In this document: positions 35,935-44,103 of the stretch, one piece after another
How positions within the stretch are numbered: position 1 is the stretch's first letter
Layout: each line of letters starts with the position of its first letter
From: Myxococcales bacterium
GTDB lineage: Bacteria > Myxococcota > Myxococcia > Myxococcales > Myxococcaceae
Assembly (NCBI GenBank): GCA_020846875.1
Contig: JADLDB010000119.1
Coordinates: forward strand, 1 to 61,220
Length of the DNA stretch: 61,220 bases
Direction: 5' to 3'
Notes under the pieces: model-generated
What the model saw: the letters and a program-made list of their open reading frames with translations, nothing else
Database searches by the model: none
Told to the model about the DNA's origin: nothing
Made by a program: the position numbers and the translations under genes

Positions 35935-37113
35935 ATGGAGAGCCAACGCGTCGCCCCCTTCGGGACCACCGTCTTCGCTGAATTCTCACGCCTCGCCGCG
36001 CAGCACGGCGCGGTCAACCTGGGCCAGGGCTTCCCCGACTTCGACGGGCCAGACGAGGTGAAGGAGGCCGCGATCGAGGCGATCCGCGCAGGAGTCAACC
36101 AGTATGCGATCTCCACCGGGGCGATCGCGCTGCGCCGGGCGATCGCCGCCCACGCGAAGCGCTTCTACGGGCAGCTCGTCGACCCCGACGCGCAGGTGGT
36201 GGTGACCAGCGGCTGCACCGAGGCGATCTTCGACGCGGTGATGGCGCTGGTCGATCCGGGCGACGAGGTGGTGCTGTTCGAGCCCTTCTACGACTCGTAC
36301 CTGGCCAGCGTGCAGATGGCGGGGGGCGTGCCGCGCTTCGTAGAGCTGCGCGCCCCCGACGCCACGCACGGCGCCTGGTGGTTCGACGAGCGGGAGCTGG
36401 CGGCGGCCTTCAGCGCGCGGACGCGGCTGGTGTTCCTCAACACCCCGCACAACCCCACCGGGAAGGTCTTCACCGTCGAGGAGATCCAGGCGATCGGCGC
36501 CCTGGCCAGGAAGCACGGGGCGGTGCTGGTGAGCGACGAGGTGTACGAGCACCTGGTCTTCGGACCGGCGAAGCACGTCAGGCCAGCCACCCTGCCGGGC
36601 CTTGGCGACTTGACGCTCACCCTGTCCAGCGCAGGCAAGTCCTTCAGCTTCACTGGCTGGAAGATCGGCTGGGCGCTGGGGCCCGCGCCGCTGGTGAAGG
36701 CGGTGCAGAAGGCCCACCAGTGGGTGACCTTCGCCACGGCCGCGCCTTTCCAGGCGGCGATCGCGAAGGCGCTGGCCCTGCCCGACGCGTACTTCCAGGG
36801 CTTCGTGAGGGACTACCAGGCGAAGCGTGATCGCCTGTCCCTGGCTCTCAAGGCCGGCGGCCTGGAGCCGCTCACCTGCGAAGGGACGTACTTCCTGATG
36901 GCGCGCACCGACAGCCACCGCAAGCCGGGTGAGGACGACGTGGGCTTCTGCCGCCGGCTGGTGACGGAGGCGGGCGTGGCGGCGATCCCGCCGTCCGTCT
37001 TCTATTCCCCGGGCCACGCGCCCTCGGCCCACGGACTGGCGCGCTTCGCCTTCTGCAAGACGGACTCGGTGCTGGACGCGGCGGCGAGCCGGCTGTCCAA
37101 AGGAGCGCGGTGA
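35935..37113 (+). CDS. Class I/II aminotransferase (methionine/kynurenine aminotransferase type)
   Basis: 392 residues, PLP-dependent. The Schiff-base Lys235 is in SSAGKSFSFTGWKIGW, and the TPHNPTG motif (residues 170-176) and LVSDEVYEHL (Asp/Tyr contacts with PLP) are present. FGTTVFAEFSRLAAQHGAVNLGQGFP at the start (long segment beginning at residue 9) is the N-terminal signature of the YbdL/kynurenine aminotransferase group, which uses methionine, glutamine or kynurenine as donor. Methionine salvage is a likely role. Its stop overlaps the Mrp gene start (GTGA). Confidence 0.9.
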   Translation: MESQRVAPFGTTVFAEFSRLAAQHGAVNLGQGFPDFDGPDEVKEAAIEAIRAGVNQYAISTGAIALRRAIAAHAKRFYGQLVDPDAQVVVTSGCTEAIFDAVMALVDPGDEVVLFEPFYDSYLASVQMAGGVPRFVELRAPDATHGAWWFDERELAAAFSARTRLVFLNTPHNPTGKVFTVEEIQAIGALARKHGAVLVSDEVYEHLVFGPAKHVRPATLPGLGDLTLTLSSAGKSFSFTGWKIGWALGPAPLVKAVQKAHQWVTFATAAPFQAAIAKALALPDAYFQGFVRDYQAKRDRLSLALKAGGLEPLTCEGTYFLMARTDSHRKPGEDDVGFCRRLVTEAGVAAIPPSVFYSPGHAPSAHGLARFAFCKTDSVLDAAASRLSKGAR

Positions 37114-37964
37114 GCCTGGAAGACGACAAGCGGCTCAAGCTGCTGGGCCTTGGGGGCGCGGTGCCGTACGGCTCCAGCGAGCGCCCCAACAACCGGGCGC
37201 CCTGGGCGAGGAACGTCGTGGTGGTGACGAGCGGGAAGGGCGGGGTGGGGAAGTCCACCGTGGCCGTCAACCTGGCGAGCGTCTTCGCGCAGCGCGACTG
37301 GCGGGTGGGGCTGTTGGACGCGGACGTGTACGGGCCGTCCGTCCCCCGGATGTTGTCGCTCGAGGACGCGCGCCTGCGTTGGAACGATCGGGATCGGATC
37401 GAGTGCGCGGAGAACTTCGGGATCAAGGTGATGTCGGTGGGCATGACGACGCCCACGCGCGACACGCCGTTGATCTGGCGGGCGTCGGTGTCCACCAGCG
37501 CGATGATCCAGTTGCTCGAGGACGTGGACTGGGGCGAGCTGGACGTGCTGATCGTCGACATGCCGCCCGGCACGGGGGACACGCAGCTGACCATGGCGCA
37601 GGAACTCCAGGTCACGGCGGGGGTGGTGGTGACGACGCCCCAGGCGGTGGCGACGGACGACGTACGCCGGGCGATCCGGATGCTGCAGCAGGTGCGGATC
37701 CCCATCGCGGGGATCGTCGAGAACATGAGCGGGGGTGTGTTCGGCTCGGGCGGTGGGCGCACCCTGGCCGAGGAGTACTCCGTGCCCTTCCTCGGCGAGG
37801 TCCCCCTGGACGTGGCGATTCGTGAGTCCTCCGACGTGGGGAAGCCGATCGCCGCGGTCGGCACCGAGGATCAGAAGCGCCCGTACCAGCGGATGGTCGA
37901 TGCCCTGACTGCCTCCCTCGCCCCCATCGCGGGAGAGGGGAAGTCCCCTCACTCGGGCCACTGA
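37110..37964 (+). CDS. Mrp/NBP35-family iron-sulfur-carrier P-loop ATPase lacking the CXXC motif
   Basis: 284 residues from the GTG at 37110. The deviant Walker A SGKGGVGKST lies near residue 42, with LLDADVYGPSVPRML and DMPPGTGDTQLT typical of ApbC/Mrp. These proteins carry and insert Fe-S clusters, held at the dimer interface by a C-terminal CXXC. Here that segment reads ENMSGGVFGSGGG: the CXXC and about ten residues around it are missing, and no Cys pair occurs elsewhere. Cluster carriage is thus doubtful. The last residues (SLAPIAGEGKSPHSGH) come from a palindromic repeat. The aminotransferase gene is just upstream. Confidence 0.85.
   Translation: MSLEDDKRLKLLGLGGAVPYGSSERPNNRAPWARNVVVVTSGKGGVGKSTVAVNLASVFAQRDWRVGLLDADVYGPSVPRMLSLEDARLRWNDRDRIECAENFGIKVMSVGMTTPTRDTPLIWRASVSTSAMIQLLEDVDWGELDVLIVDMPPGTGDTQLTMAQELQVTAGVVVTTPQAVATDDVRRAIRMLQQVRIPIAGIVENMSGGVFGSGGGRTLAEEYSVPFLGEVPLDVAIRESSDVGKPIAAVGTEDQKRPYQRMVDALTASLAPIAGEGKSPHSGH
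37915..37947 (+). repeat. Second copy of the REP-like repeat, at the 3' end of the Mrp-like gene
   Basis: 33 bases that begin CCCTCG and end AAGTCCC, with an inner GGGAGAGGGG. It aligns with 25202-25246 except for a 12-base gap and three mismatches. Here it provides the last 15 or so codons of the Mrp-like gene, so both copies in this window are inside coding sequence. Confidence 0.6.
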
Positions 37965-38005
37965 AACTGGAACGGCACCTCGACGCGAGCGCTCGGGAGG
38001 ATTCT

Positions 38006-38404
38006 CTACAGGCAGCCCTTGAAGGCGCCGGGCTTGGGCTTGGGGGTGATCCGGAACTCTGACACCTCGACCAACGGGATCCCGTCCTTCTTGTCGACGC
38101 TCTTCACCACGCCGGTGAAGTCGATGCTGCCGCCCCCGAAGGCGCGCTCGAGATCCGACAGGCGCACCCGCTTCGCGGCCAGCCGGTAGATCTGCATCTC
38201 TGCCACGTCGACCACCACCAGCCCCTTCTGTGTCTCCTCCATCGGGCACGAGGTGAGGAGGTCCAGCTTCCCGGTGCCCACCGCCTGCTGGGCGCAGCTC
38301 AGGGCGGTGACGGTGGCCGAGGACAGCTCGACCTCCTCCCCGGGGTCGGCGGCGAGGGCGGGAAAGGCCAGCAACAACATCAGGCTCAAGGCGTGCGGCT
38401 TCAT
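38006..38404 (-). CDS. Small secreted protein of the molybdenum operon, C-terminal Gly-Cys-Leu
   Basis: 132 residues. A signal peptide (1-18, ending ALAAD) leads into a mature protein of about 110 residues with a beta-rich second half (IDFTGVVKSVDKKDGIPLVEV), possibly OB-like. Three Cys are present: SCAQQ, SCPME and the second-last residue of the protein. It ends FKGCL, and the last four codons (GGC TGC CTG TAG) are identical to those of the rhodanese-like gene in the same operon (43511). Its ATG overlaps the gamma-subunit stop. No family is recognised. A role as thiol/sulfur carrier is only a hypothesis. Confidence 0.7.
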   Translation of the reverse strand: MKPHALSLMLLLAFPALAADPGEEVELSSATVTALSCAQQAVGTGKLDLLTSCPMEETQKGLVVVDVAEMQIYRLAAKRVRLSDLERAFGGGSIDFTGVVKSVDKKDGIPLVEVSEFRITPKPKPGAFKGCL

Positions 38405-39579
38405 CGAGGCTCAGGCTCCTTCGTCCCGTCGAGCGTCTTCAGGTACGCGATCAGATCGCCCACCTGCTCGGGGGTGAACATGGTGAACGGTGGCATCTTC
38501 GAGACGATCTTCCCGCCCGGCAGGGTGGTGCTCCACTGGTAGGCGTCCGCGTTGGGGTAGGCGCCGTTCTTGTCGGGCGGACTGGCCTTCGAGTAGTGCG
38601 CGTTCGGGTTCACCGCGTGAATGATGACGCCGTTGGGGTTGGTGATCGACTCCCTCAGGTAGATCGGGGAGGCGATGGCGCCGATGTCGAAGAGATCGGG
38701 CGCGATGCCCGGCGAGGCCACCGTCTTCCCCGGCAGGCGGTGGCACGCGATGCACACCGTCTCGGCGATCGCGCGGCCCTTCGCCGGATCCCCGAGGTCG
38801 CCCGGCGCATACCCCCACGAGAGGTACTTCACGTACGCCGCGTCGAGGGCCGGCCTGGGGAGGAGCACGAAGCGCCAGGCTGACAGTTGCTTGTAGCCGC
38901 CGCGCTCGCTCCGGGCGCCGTCCCACACCGCGAAGGCCATCGGCACCAGGCTGCTCTGCGTCAGCGCGTGGCCTTCCACCTGGAGCGGCCGAACGAAGAC
39001 GGCGCGCCACAGCTTGAGCTGCTCGTCGTACTCCATCGCCATGGTGGCCTGGATCCTCGGCACGCGCGTCAAGGAGCCGAAGCCCGCCGCGACGTACTCG
39101 TTGGCCTGGGTTCCCTTCGGCGCCTTCCGCTGCAGGTACAGCCGCACCGGCAGCTCCACGTCGCCCATCCCCACGTAGGGCAGCCGGTGGCCGGCGCCGA
39201 AGACGCTGGGGATCTCGATCGCCGCCGCGTCCGGGTACGCGTTGGTGTCGTCGGCGGGGAGGACGTTCCGGCTGGCGTCGTTCCAGGTCAGCAGCACGCC
39301 GAGCTCGGTGGCGCTGGCCAGGGCGCGCACGCGCACCTCTCCGAAGCCCGGCTGTCCCAGCAGCTCGTTGGCCCGCTTGTCGTTGAGCCGCACCGAGCGC
39401 TGGGCCGAGACGCGAAAGCTGGCCACCGGCGCCTTCATCCACAGCGGATCTCCCGGCGTGGTGGGCACGGACTGCGCCGGGCTGGCGGTGACCGTCTCCG
39501 ACTCGAGGAAGGCGTCCGACGCAGGACCCGCCCTGGCCGATCCAGCCCCCACCAGCACCAGGAGGAGCGCGGCCCTCAT
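38401..39579 (-). CDS. Type II molybdoenzyme gamma-like subunit: heme-b domain fused to cytochrome c
   Basis: 392 residues from the ATG at 39579, which overlaps the beta-subunit stop; a longer open frame upstream lies inside the beta gene and is not used. A signal peptide (1-17, ending SARAG) exports it by Sec. Residues about 40-240 look like the ethylbenzene-dehydrogenase-type heme-b domain that passes electrons out of the Fe-S chain. The C-terminal part has one c-type heme site (ETVCIACHRLPGK) and a distal Met candidate in KMPPFTMF. In the known SerC/EbdC/DdhC/ClrC gamma subunits the cytochrome c part is absent, so this fusion could give direct transfer to a periplasmic carrier. Confidence 0.85.
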   Translation of the reverse strand: MRAALLLVLVGAGSARAGPASDAFLESETVTASPAQSVPTTPGDPLWMKAPVASFRVSAQRSVRLNDKRANELLGQPGFGEVRVRALASATELGVLLTWNDASRNVLPADDTNAYPDAAAIEIPSVFGAGHRLPYVGMGDVELPVRLYLQRKAPKGTQANEYVAAGFGSLTRVPRIQATMAMEYDEQLKLWRAVFVRPLQVEGHALTQSSLVPMAFAVWDGARSERGGYKQLSAWRFVLLPRPALDAAYVKYLSWGYAPGDLGDPAKGRAIAETVCIACHRLPGKTVASPGIAPDLFDIGAIASPIYLRESITNPNGVIIHAVNPNAHYSKASPPDKNGAYPNADAYQWSTTLPGGKIVSKMPPFTMFTPEQVGDLIAYLKTLDGTKEPEPR

Positions 39580-40592
39580 TTCAGCACCGGCAGCTTGAAG
39601 CCCTCGGGCGCCTTCGTCCCCAGGCGGAACATGTCCGAGTGCTTGTAGGCGATGAGCAGCTCCATCAGCTCCGACGGCTTGCCCGCCTTGCGTTTGTCCA
39701 GCTCCGCGTGGAGCGTCTTCAAGGAGTCGTGGACCGCCTTCCCGAAGAGGCTCTCGAGGTAGCCCAGCGGGATGCGATCGCTGCCCTCGATCGGCTTGCC
39801 GTGCTTGTCGAACTTCCGCGGGCCGGTCATCGGCGGCACGTAATAGACGTTGGGCTGGGTGCCGTACTCGGGGTGCAGGGGCAGGGCCACCTTGTACTGG
39901 TTGACCAGCTTCGCCACCTGGCCTTCGGCGTCGTCGAGGTAGCCCACGAAGCGGATCCGCCCCACGCACTGCTGCGCGCAGGCCGGCGGCAGGCCCTTCT
40001 CGATCCGCGGGAAGCAGAAGATGCACTTCTCCGACTTGGACAGCTTCGGGTTGAAATAGATCTTCTTGTACGGGCAGCCGGCGATGCACAGCTTGTAGCC
40101 CTCGCACCGGTTGAGATCGACGAGGACGATCCCGTCTTGATCACGCTTGAAGATCGCGCTGCGCGGACACGCCGCCAGACAGCCGGGGTTCGAGCAGTGG
40201 TTACAGATGCGCGGCAGGTAGAAGAAGTACGAGTTGGGGAAGTCGCCGGCGCCCACGTCCTCGTCCCAGTTGGGGCCCACCGTGGGATCAGTGCCGGGCT
40301 GCAGCTCCGCGCCCTGGAGGATCTGGTCCTGGTTGTAGTCCCAGGGGACGCCGTACTCGCTGTACTTCGAGGGCACCACGCCGTCCTGCAGCGCGCCGGT
40401 GGCGTCGAAGCCCCCGCCCAGCGCCTCCCACTTCTTCGGGTAGCCGTCGCCGGGCTTCGTCTCGACGTTGTTCCAGTACATGTACTCGCGGCCGTTGCGG
40501 TTGGTCCATTGCGTCTTGCAGGCCACGGTGCACGTCTGGCACCCGATGCACTTGTTCAGATCCATCACCATCGCGAGCTGCCGGCTGCTCAT
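39576..40592 (-). CDS. Type II molybdoenzyme beta subunit, four Fe-S clusters
   Basis: 338 residues, same family as NarH, EbdB, SerB and DdhB. Four Cys groups: CIGCQTCTVAC (15-25), CNHCSNPGCLAACP, CEGYKLCIAGCP and CIFC...CAQQC. In the third group a Tyr (CEGYKLC) stands where the family has Trp or Tyr in place of a Cys, which yields one [3Fe-4S] and three [4Fe-4S] clusters. No signal peptide: it would be carried across the membrane by the alpha subunit's Tat signal. Its start overlaps the alpha stop (ATGA). Confidence 0.93.
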   Translation of the reverse strand: MSSRQLAMVMDLNKCIGCQTCTVACKTQWTNRNGREYMYWNNVETKPGDGYPKKWEALGGGFDATGALQDGVVPSKYSEYGVPWDYNQDQILQGAELQPGTDPTVGPNWDEDVGAGDFPNSYFFYLPRICNHCSNPGCLAACPRSAIFKRDQDGIVLVDLNRCEGYKLCIAGCPYKKIYFNPKLSKSEKCIFCFPRIEKGLPPACAQQCVGRIRFVGYLDDAEGQVAKLVNQYKVALPLHPEYGTQPNVYYVPPMTGPRKFDKHGKPIEGSDRIPLGYLESLFGKAVHDSLKTLHAELDKRKAGKPSELMELLIAYKHSDMFRLGTKAPEGFKLPVLK

Positions 40593-43480
40593 GTCGTCAC
40601 CTTCGCGATGTCCAGGGTGGTCTCGTAGGCGTGCTGGTTGCCGTCCCAGTTGGTGCCGAACTTCAGGTGGCCCCAGCCGTCGGACAGCTCCAGCAGGTTC
40701 AGCATGTCGCCGACCAGCGAGTTGTGGCCCTTCTTCTTCTCGTACATGAAGGGCTCCCAGCCGTGCTCCATCACCAGCGCGTCGGGCGGCACCGCGGGGG
40801 AGATCTTCGCCTGGATGATCACCTCACCCAGCTCGTTGAACATCTTGATGTCCTCACCATCGACGATGCCGCGGGCGTGGGCGACCTCCGGGTTCAACAT
40901 CACGTACGGCCTGCCGCGCGAGAGCCGCAGCAGCGTGGGCGACGTCTTGTAGGTGGAGTGAATCGACCAGCGCGCGTGCGGCGTCATCAGCACGAAGGGG
41001 TGCCGCTTCGGGCGAATGGGCGCCTTCGCGGTGGCCACGTTCGCGCCCGCTTCGATCCACAGCGGATGATCCACATAGAAGGTCAGCCGCCCGGTGAGCG
41101 TCTCGAAGCGCTGGTGCAGGAAGAGCTGGCTCTCGAAGGTGTTGTACGGCCGGTCCTCGTACAGGGGCGAAGTCTTCCCCGCCTTGCCGTTCAAGGTGAG
41201 GAAACCGCCGCGCTCGTACATGCTCTTGAGCGTATTGGGCTTGAACTGATCGACGTGCTCCAGGGCGTACTCCACCGCGTCCTTGTCGGTGCGCAGCTTG
41301 CCGTCCTGGGTGAACTCCTTCACCAGCTCGTCCATGGCGTGGAAGCCGGTGGAGGTGTGCGTGGCGTCGGCGATCTTCAGCGCCTTCGGATCGCCGGTCC
41401 TCTTGAAGCGCTCCTTCGCCAGCGCCTCCATCTTCTCGACCACCAGCGTGGCGATCTCCCACTCGCTCTTGGACTCGCCCACGTTCTTCAGGGTGGGCGG
41501 CGGGTAGGCGAGGTTGGCGAAGCGGTGGTAGCCGGGGTTGGTGCGGATGTCCCACGACTCGTACGGCGTCTTGCAGGGCAGCAGCAGATCCGCGTACGTG
41601 CCGAAGTCGCTCACCCGGAAGTCGCCGTAGGCGATGAACTTCGCCTTCTCGAGGAAGGCCTTCTGGTACTGGCCCTTGTTCCGGCGGAAGCGCGCGTCGG
41701 CGAAGAGCAGGAAGTTCTCCACCGACTTCCACCACGGCTTGCCCCTGGAAAACCCCTGGTCGCCTTCGCTCTCGGACAGCAGCGCCTCGACCTTCTTCCG
41801 GTACTCGGCCTTGCCCACGCCGGTGCCGCGCTTCACGTCCTCCTCCGCGTACAGCTTGTCGTAGTCCTCCAGCTCGTCGCCCAGCATGAACTCGCTGACG
41901 AAGCCCGACGCGAAGCGGTGGCTGTACTTGCCTGAGAAGCCCGAGAGGCCCGCCAGCCCGCTGATGCTCCACTCGTTCTCGGTGTTCATCCCGCCGGTGG
42001 GGCCCATGCGGCCGGTGAAGGCGGCCAGCGAGGCGATGGCGCGCTGCGAGAGCATGCCGTGGAAGTGCTTGCCCACCGCGAAGCCCAGGGTGATCACCGC
42101 GCACTTCGGCCCGGTGAGATCCCTCGCCAGCTCGTCCACCACCGCCGGGTGAATGCCGGTGAGCGGCTGCGTCTTCTCGGGCGTGAAGCTCGCCAGCTCC
42201 TTCTTCAAGAGCTCGAGGCCGGTGGTGACCGCCACCGTCTTCCCGTCCTTCAGCTTCACCTTCCAGGTGCCGGCCAGCGCGGGATCGAGGTCCCAGTCGA
42301 GGTCCTTGAGCCGCAGCGTCTCCACGGTGGTGCCCTCGCTGCCGGGCATCACCACCAGCTTCCTGGTGCGCTGGTTGAAGGCCAGGAAGCACTCGTGGGG
42401 CTTCGCTTCCTTCTCTCCGTCCTTCTTCAAGAAGTGCTCGCTGGCCTTCGCGTCGTACAGGGGCTGCGCGGCGTCGAGCTCGGACAGGCGCAGCAGCTCC
42501 TTCGTGTCGGCGCGGATCAGCAGCGGAAGATCGGTGAACTCCTTCAGCAGCGCTTCCTTGTAGAGCTTCCTGGCGATGATCCGCTGGAGGATGGAGAGCG
42601 CGAGGTGCCCGTCGTACCCCGCCTTCACCGGCACCCAGAGATCGGCGTGGATGCAGGTGGAGTTGAACTCCGGGGTGATGACGATGATCTTCGAGCCGTT
42701 GTACTTGCCTTCCCACAGGTAGTGCGCGTCGGGGATGCGCGAGGTGTTCGGGTTGCAGCCCCAGAAGACGTTCACCTTCGCCTGGTAGAGGAAGTCGAAC
42801 GTGCAGCCGATGTTGCCTTCGCCGTAGACGACGCTGACGCCGGGGAACATGTCACCCACGTAGCTGGCGATGTACGGCCGCACCGCGCCCAGCAAGCTGC
42901 CGAGGCGCTTGATCGACGCCGCGCGCGCCTCGGTCAGCACGCCCGCGCCGATGTGCACGTAGTTGGCCGCCGGCCCCTTCTCCAGCATGCCCTCGTAGAG
43001 GTTCCTCGCGATCTCGGCGATCGCCTCCTCCCAGGTGATCTGCTTCCACTGGCCCGCGCCGCGCGCGCCGACGCGCCTCATCGGGTGGAGCAGGCGATCG
43101 GGCGTGTACATCACCTGCGAGTGCTGCACGCCCTTGTTGCAGCCGCGCGGGTTGGCGTCGGGGATGTCGGGGGCGAGCTGCGGGTAGCTGGACGACTGGT
43201 TCTCGCGGGTGACCTTCCCGTCCTTCGTCCACACCTCCCAGGCGCAGTTCCCCTGGCAGTTGACGCAGTGGTAGGCGAAGCCGCGCTCCGCCTCGTTGCC
43301 GCGGGTGCCGGCGAACTCCGCCCGGTACAGATCCTCGACGGACTTCGTGTCCGGGTAGGCGGCGCGGGGATCTTCCACCCTCAGCGGCTTCACCTCCGCA
43401 GGCTTCGCCTGGGCGCTCAAGGACGCCGCCCCGCCGATGAGCGCCAGGTTCTTCAGCGCGTCGCGCCGTGAGATCGACAT
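40589..43480 (-). CDS. Type II (DMSO-reductase family) molybdenum oxidoreductase, catalytic alpha subunit
   Basis: 963 residues. The N-terminus has a twin-arginine signal (SRRDALKNLALIGGAA), so the enzyme acts in the periplasm. The FS0 cluster ligands are His71, Cys75, Cys79 and Cys114 (H-x3-C-x3-C-x34-C), the spacing found in NarG and EbdA. Asp210 in YVGDMFPG is the expected Mo ligand that marks type II enzymes. The WGCNPNTSRIPDAHYLWEGK block is shared with the chlorate/perchlorate, selenate, dimethyl sulfide and ethylbenzene group. The true substrate cannot be read from sequence; the sulfur genes upstream favour a sulfur or selenium oxyanion or sulfide-type compound. No TorD-like chaperone gene is in the operon. 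Confidence 0.92.
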   Translation of the reverse strand: MSISRRDALKNLALIGGAASLSAQAKPAEVKPLRVEDPRAAYPDTKSVEDLYRAEFAGTRGNEAERGFAYHCVNCQGNCAWEVWTKDGKVTRENQSSSYPQLAPDIPDANPRGCNKGVQHSQVMYTPDRLLHPMRRVGARGAGQWKQITWEEAIAEIARNLYEGMLEKGPAANYVHIGAGVLTEARAASIKRLGSLLGAVRPYIASYVGDMFPGVSVVYGEGNIGCTFDFLYQAKVNVFWGCNPNTSRIPDAHYLWEGKYNGSKIIVITPEFNSTCIHADLWVPVKAGYDGHLALSILQRIIARKLYKEALLKEFTDLPLLIRADTKELLRLSELDAAQPLYDAKASEHFLKKDGEKEAKPHECFLAFNQRTRKLVVMPGSEGTTVETLRLKDLDWDLDPALAGTWKVKLKDGKTVAVTTGLELLKKELASFTPEKTQPLTGIHPAVVDELARDLTGPKCAVITLGFAVGKHFHGMLSQRAIASLAAFTGRMGPTGGMNTENEWSISGLAGLSGFSGKYSHRFASGFVSEFMLGDELEDYDKLYAEEDVKRGTGVGKAEYRKKVEALLSESEGDQGFSRGKPWWKSVENFLLFADARFRRNKGQYQKAFLEKAKFIAYGDFRVSDFGTYADLLLPCKTPYESWDIRTNPGYHRFANLAYPPPTLKNVGESKSEWEIATLVVEKMEALAKERFKRTGDPKALKIADATHTSTGFHAMDELVKEFTQDGKLRTDKDAVEYALEHVDQFKPNTLKSMYERGGFLTLNGKAGKTSPLYEDRPYNTFESQLFLHQRFETLTGRLTFYVDHPLWIEAGANVATAKAPIRPKRHPFVLMTPHARWSIHSTYKTSPTLLRLSRGRPYVMLNPEVAHARGIVDGEDIKMFNELGEVIIQAKISPAVPPDALVMEHGWEPFMYEKKKGHNSLVGDMLNLLELSDGWGHLKFGTNWDGNQHAYETTLDIAKVTT

Positions 43481-43510
43481 GAGGGCTCCTCGTCCAACGG
43501 GGGGGTGGTG

Positions 43511-43975
43511 CTACAGGCAGCCGCCGCCTGCGCTTGCCTTCGGCGGCGAATACTCCCCGGTGTCCTCGGGCTTGTTCTCGTCCGTCCACGCGGTGAGGCC
43601 GCCCGCAAGGTTCCGCGCCACGCCGAACTTCGCGCGGCACTGCTCGAAGGCTGCGCCGTCGCCGTCCGCGGTGACGATGACGGTGGTCACGTACGGGTAG
43701 ATCCGATCGCGCGCCGCCACCGGCGCCTTCTCCAGATCGCAGGAGGGCAGGGGGATCGATCCCGGGATGTGGGTGTCCAGGTAGTGATCGTCGTCGTAGG
43801 GCCTCAAGTCGACGAGCTGCAGCTTGAGCTGCGGGTTGGACAACAGCGCCCAGAGCTCCTTCGGGTTGACCGCGGCCCGCGCCTTCAGCTCTGTCGTGGC
43901 GCGGCCTTCGGCCATCAGCAGCGCTCCCAGCACCGCCAGGGCGGCCATGTAGAGGGCGAGCTCGATCTTCTTCAT
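43511..43975 (-). CDS. Membrane-anchored rhodanese-like protein without the catalytic Cys, C-terminal GGGCL
   Basis: 154 residues. One N-terminal membrane helix (7-22), then a rhodanese fold with LVDLRPYDDDHYLDTHIPGS, the usual core before the active site. The active-site loop that should start with Cys reads VTADGDGAAFEQ, so the canonical persulfide-forming Cys is missing. The flexible C-terminal tail (KPEDTGEYSPPKASAGGGCL) ends in Gly-Gly-Gly-Cys-Leu, which puts one Cys on a mobile arm. It lies 30 bases upstream of the alpha subunit and overlaps the 39-residue membrane gene. Probably a binding or carrier protein rather than a sulfurtransferase. Confidence 0.8.
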   Translation of the reverse strand: MKKIELALYMAALAVLGALLMAEGRATTELKARAAVNPKELWALLSNPQLKLQLVDLRPYDDDHYLDTHIPGSIPLPSCDLEKAPVAARDRIYPYVTTVIVTADGDGAAFEQCRAKFGVARNLAGGLTAWTDENKPEDTGEYSPPKASAGGGCL

Positions 43976-44091
43976 TTCGCCACCCCCTGCGTCTGCGCCT
44001 CGAGCGCGCGGTTGTGGGCCTTGAGCGAGACCAGCCCGACGATCATCAGGGCGATCAGGGTGAGGAAGGTGGCCCTCAGGGATGTGCTCAC
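43972..44091 (-). CDS. 39-residue single-pass membrane protein
   Basis: A small gene between the YeeE-like and rhodanese-like genes. It reads from the GTG at 44091, with GAGAGGAG about six bases before it. Residues 7-21 (ATFLTLIALMIVGLV) form one membrane helix, followed by a polar tail (SLKAHNRALEAQTQGVAK). Its TGA overlaps the ATG of the rhodanese gene. A strong Shine-Dalgarno, coupling and codon use like the neighbours make it a real gene. It may hold the membrane rhodanese or the transporter in place; no homologue is recognised. Confidence 0.72.
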   Translation of the reverse strand: MSTSLRATFLTLIALMIVGLVSLKAHNRALEAQTQGVAK

Positions 44092-44103
44092 AATCGGCTC
44101 CTC

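Noticed and set aside
38887-43471. Long plus-strand frames opposite the molybdenum genes
   Set aside because: All lie antisense to motif-bearing genes and show only reverse-codon composition.
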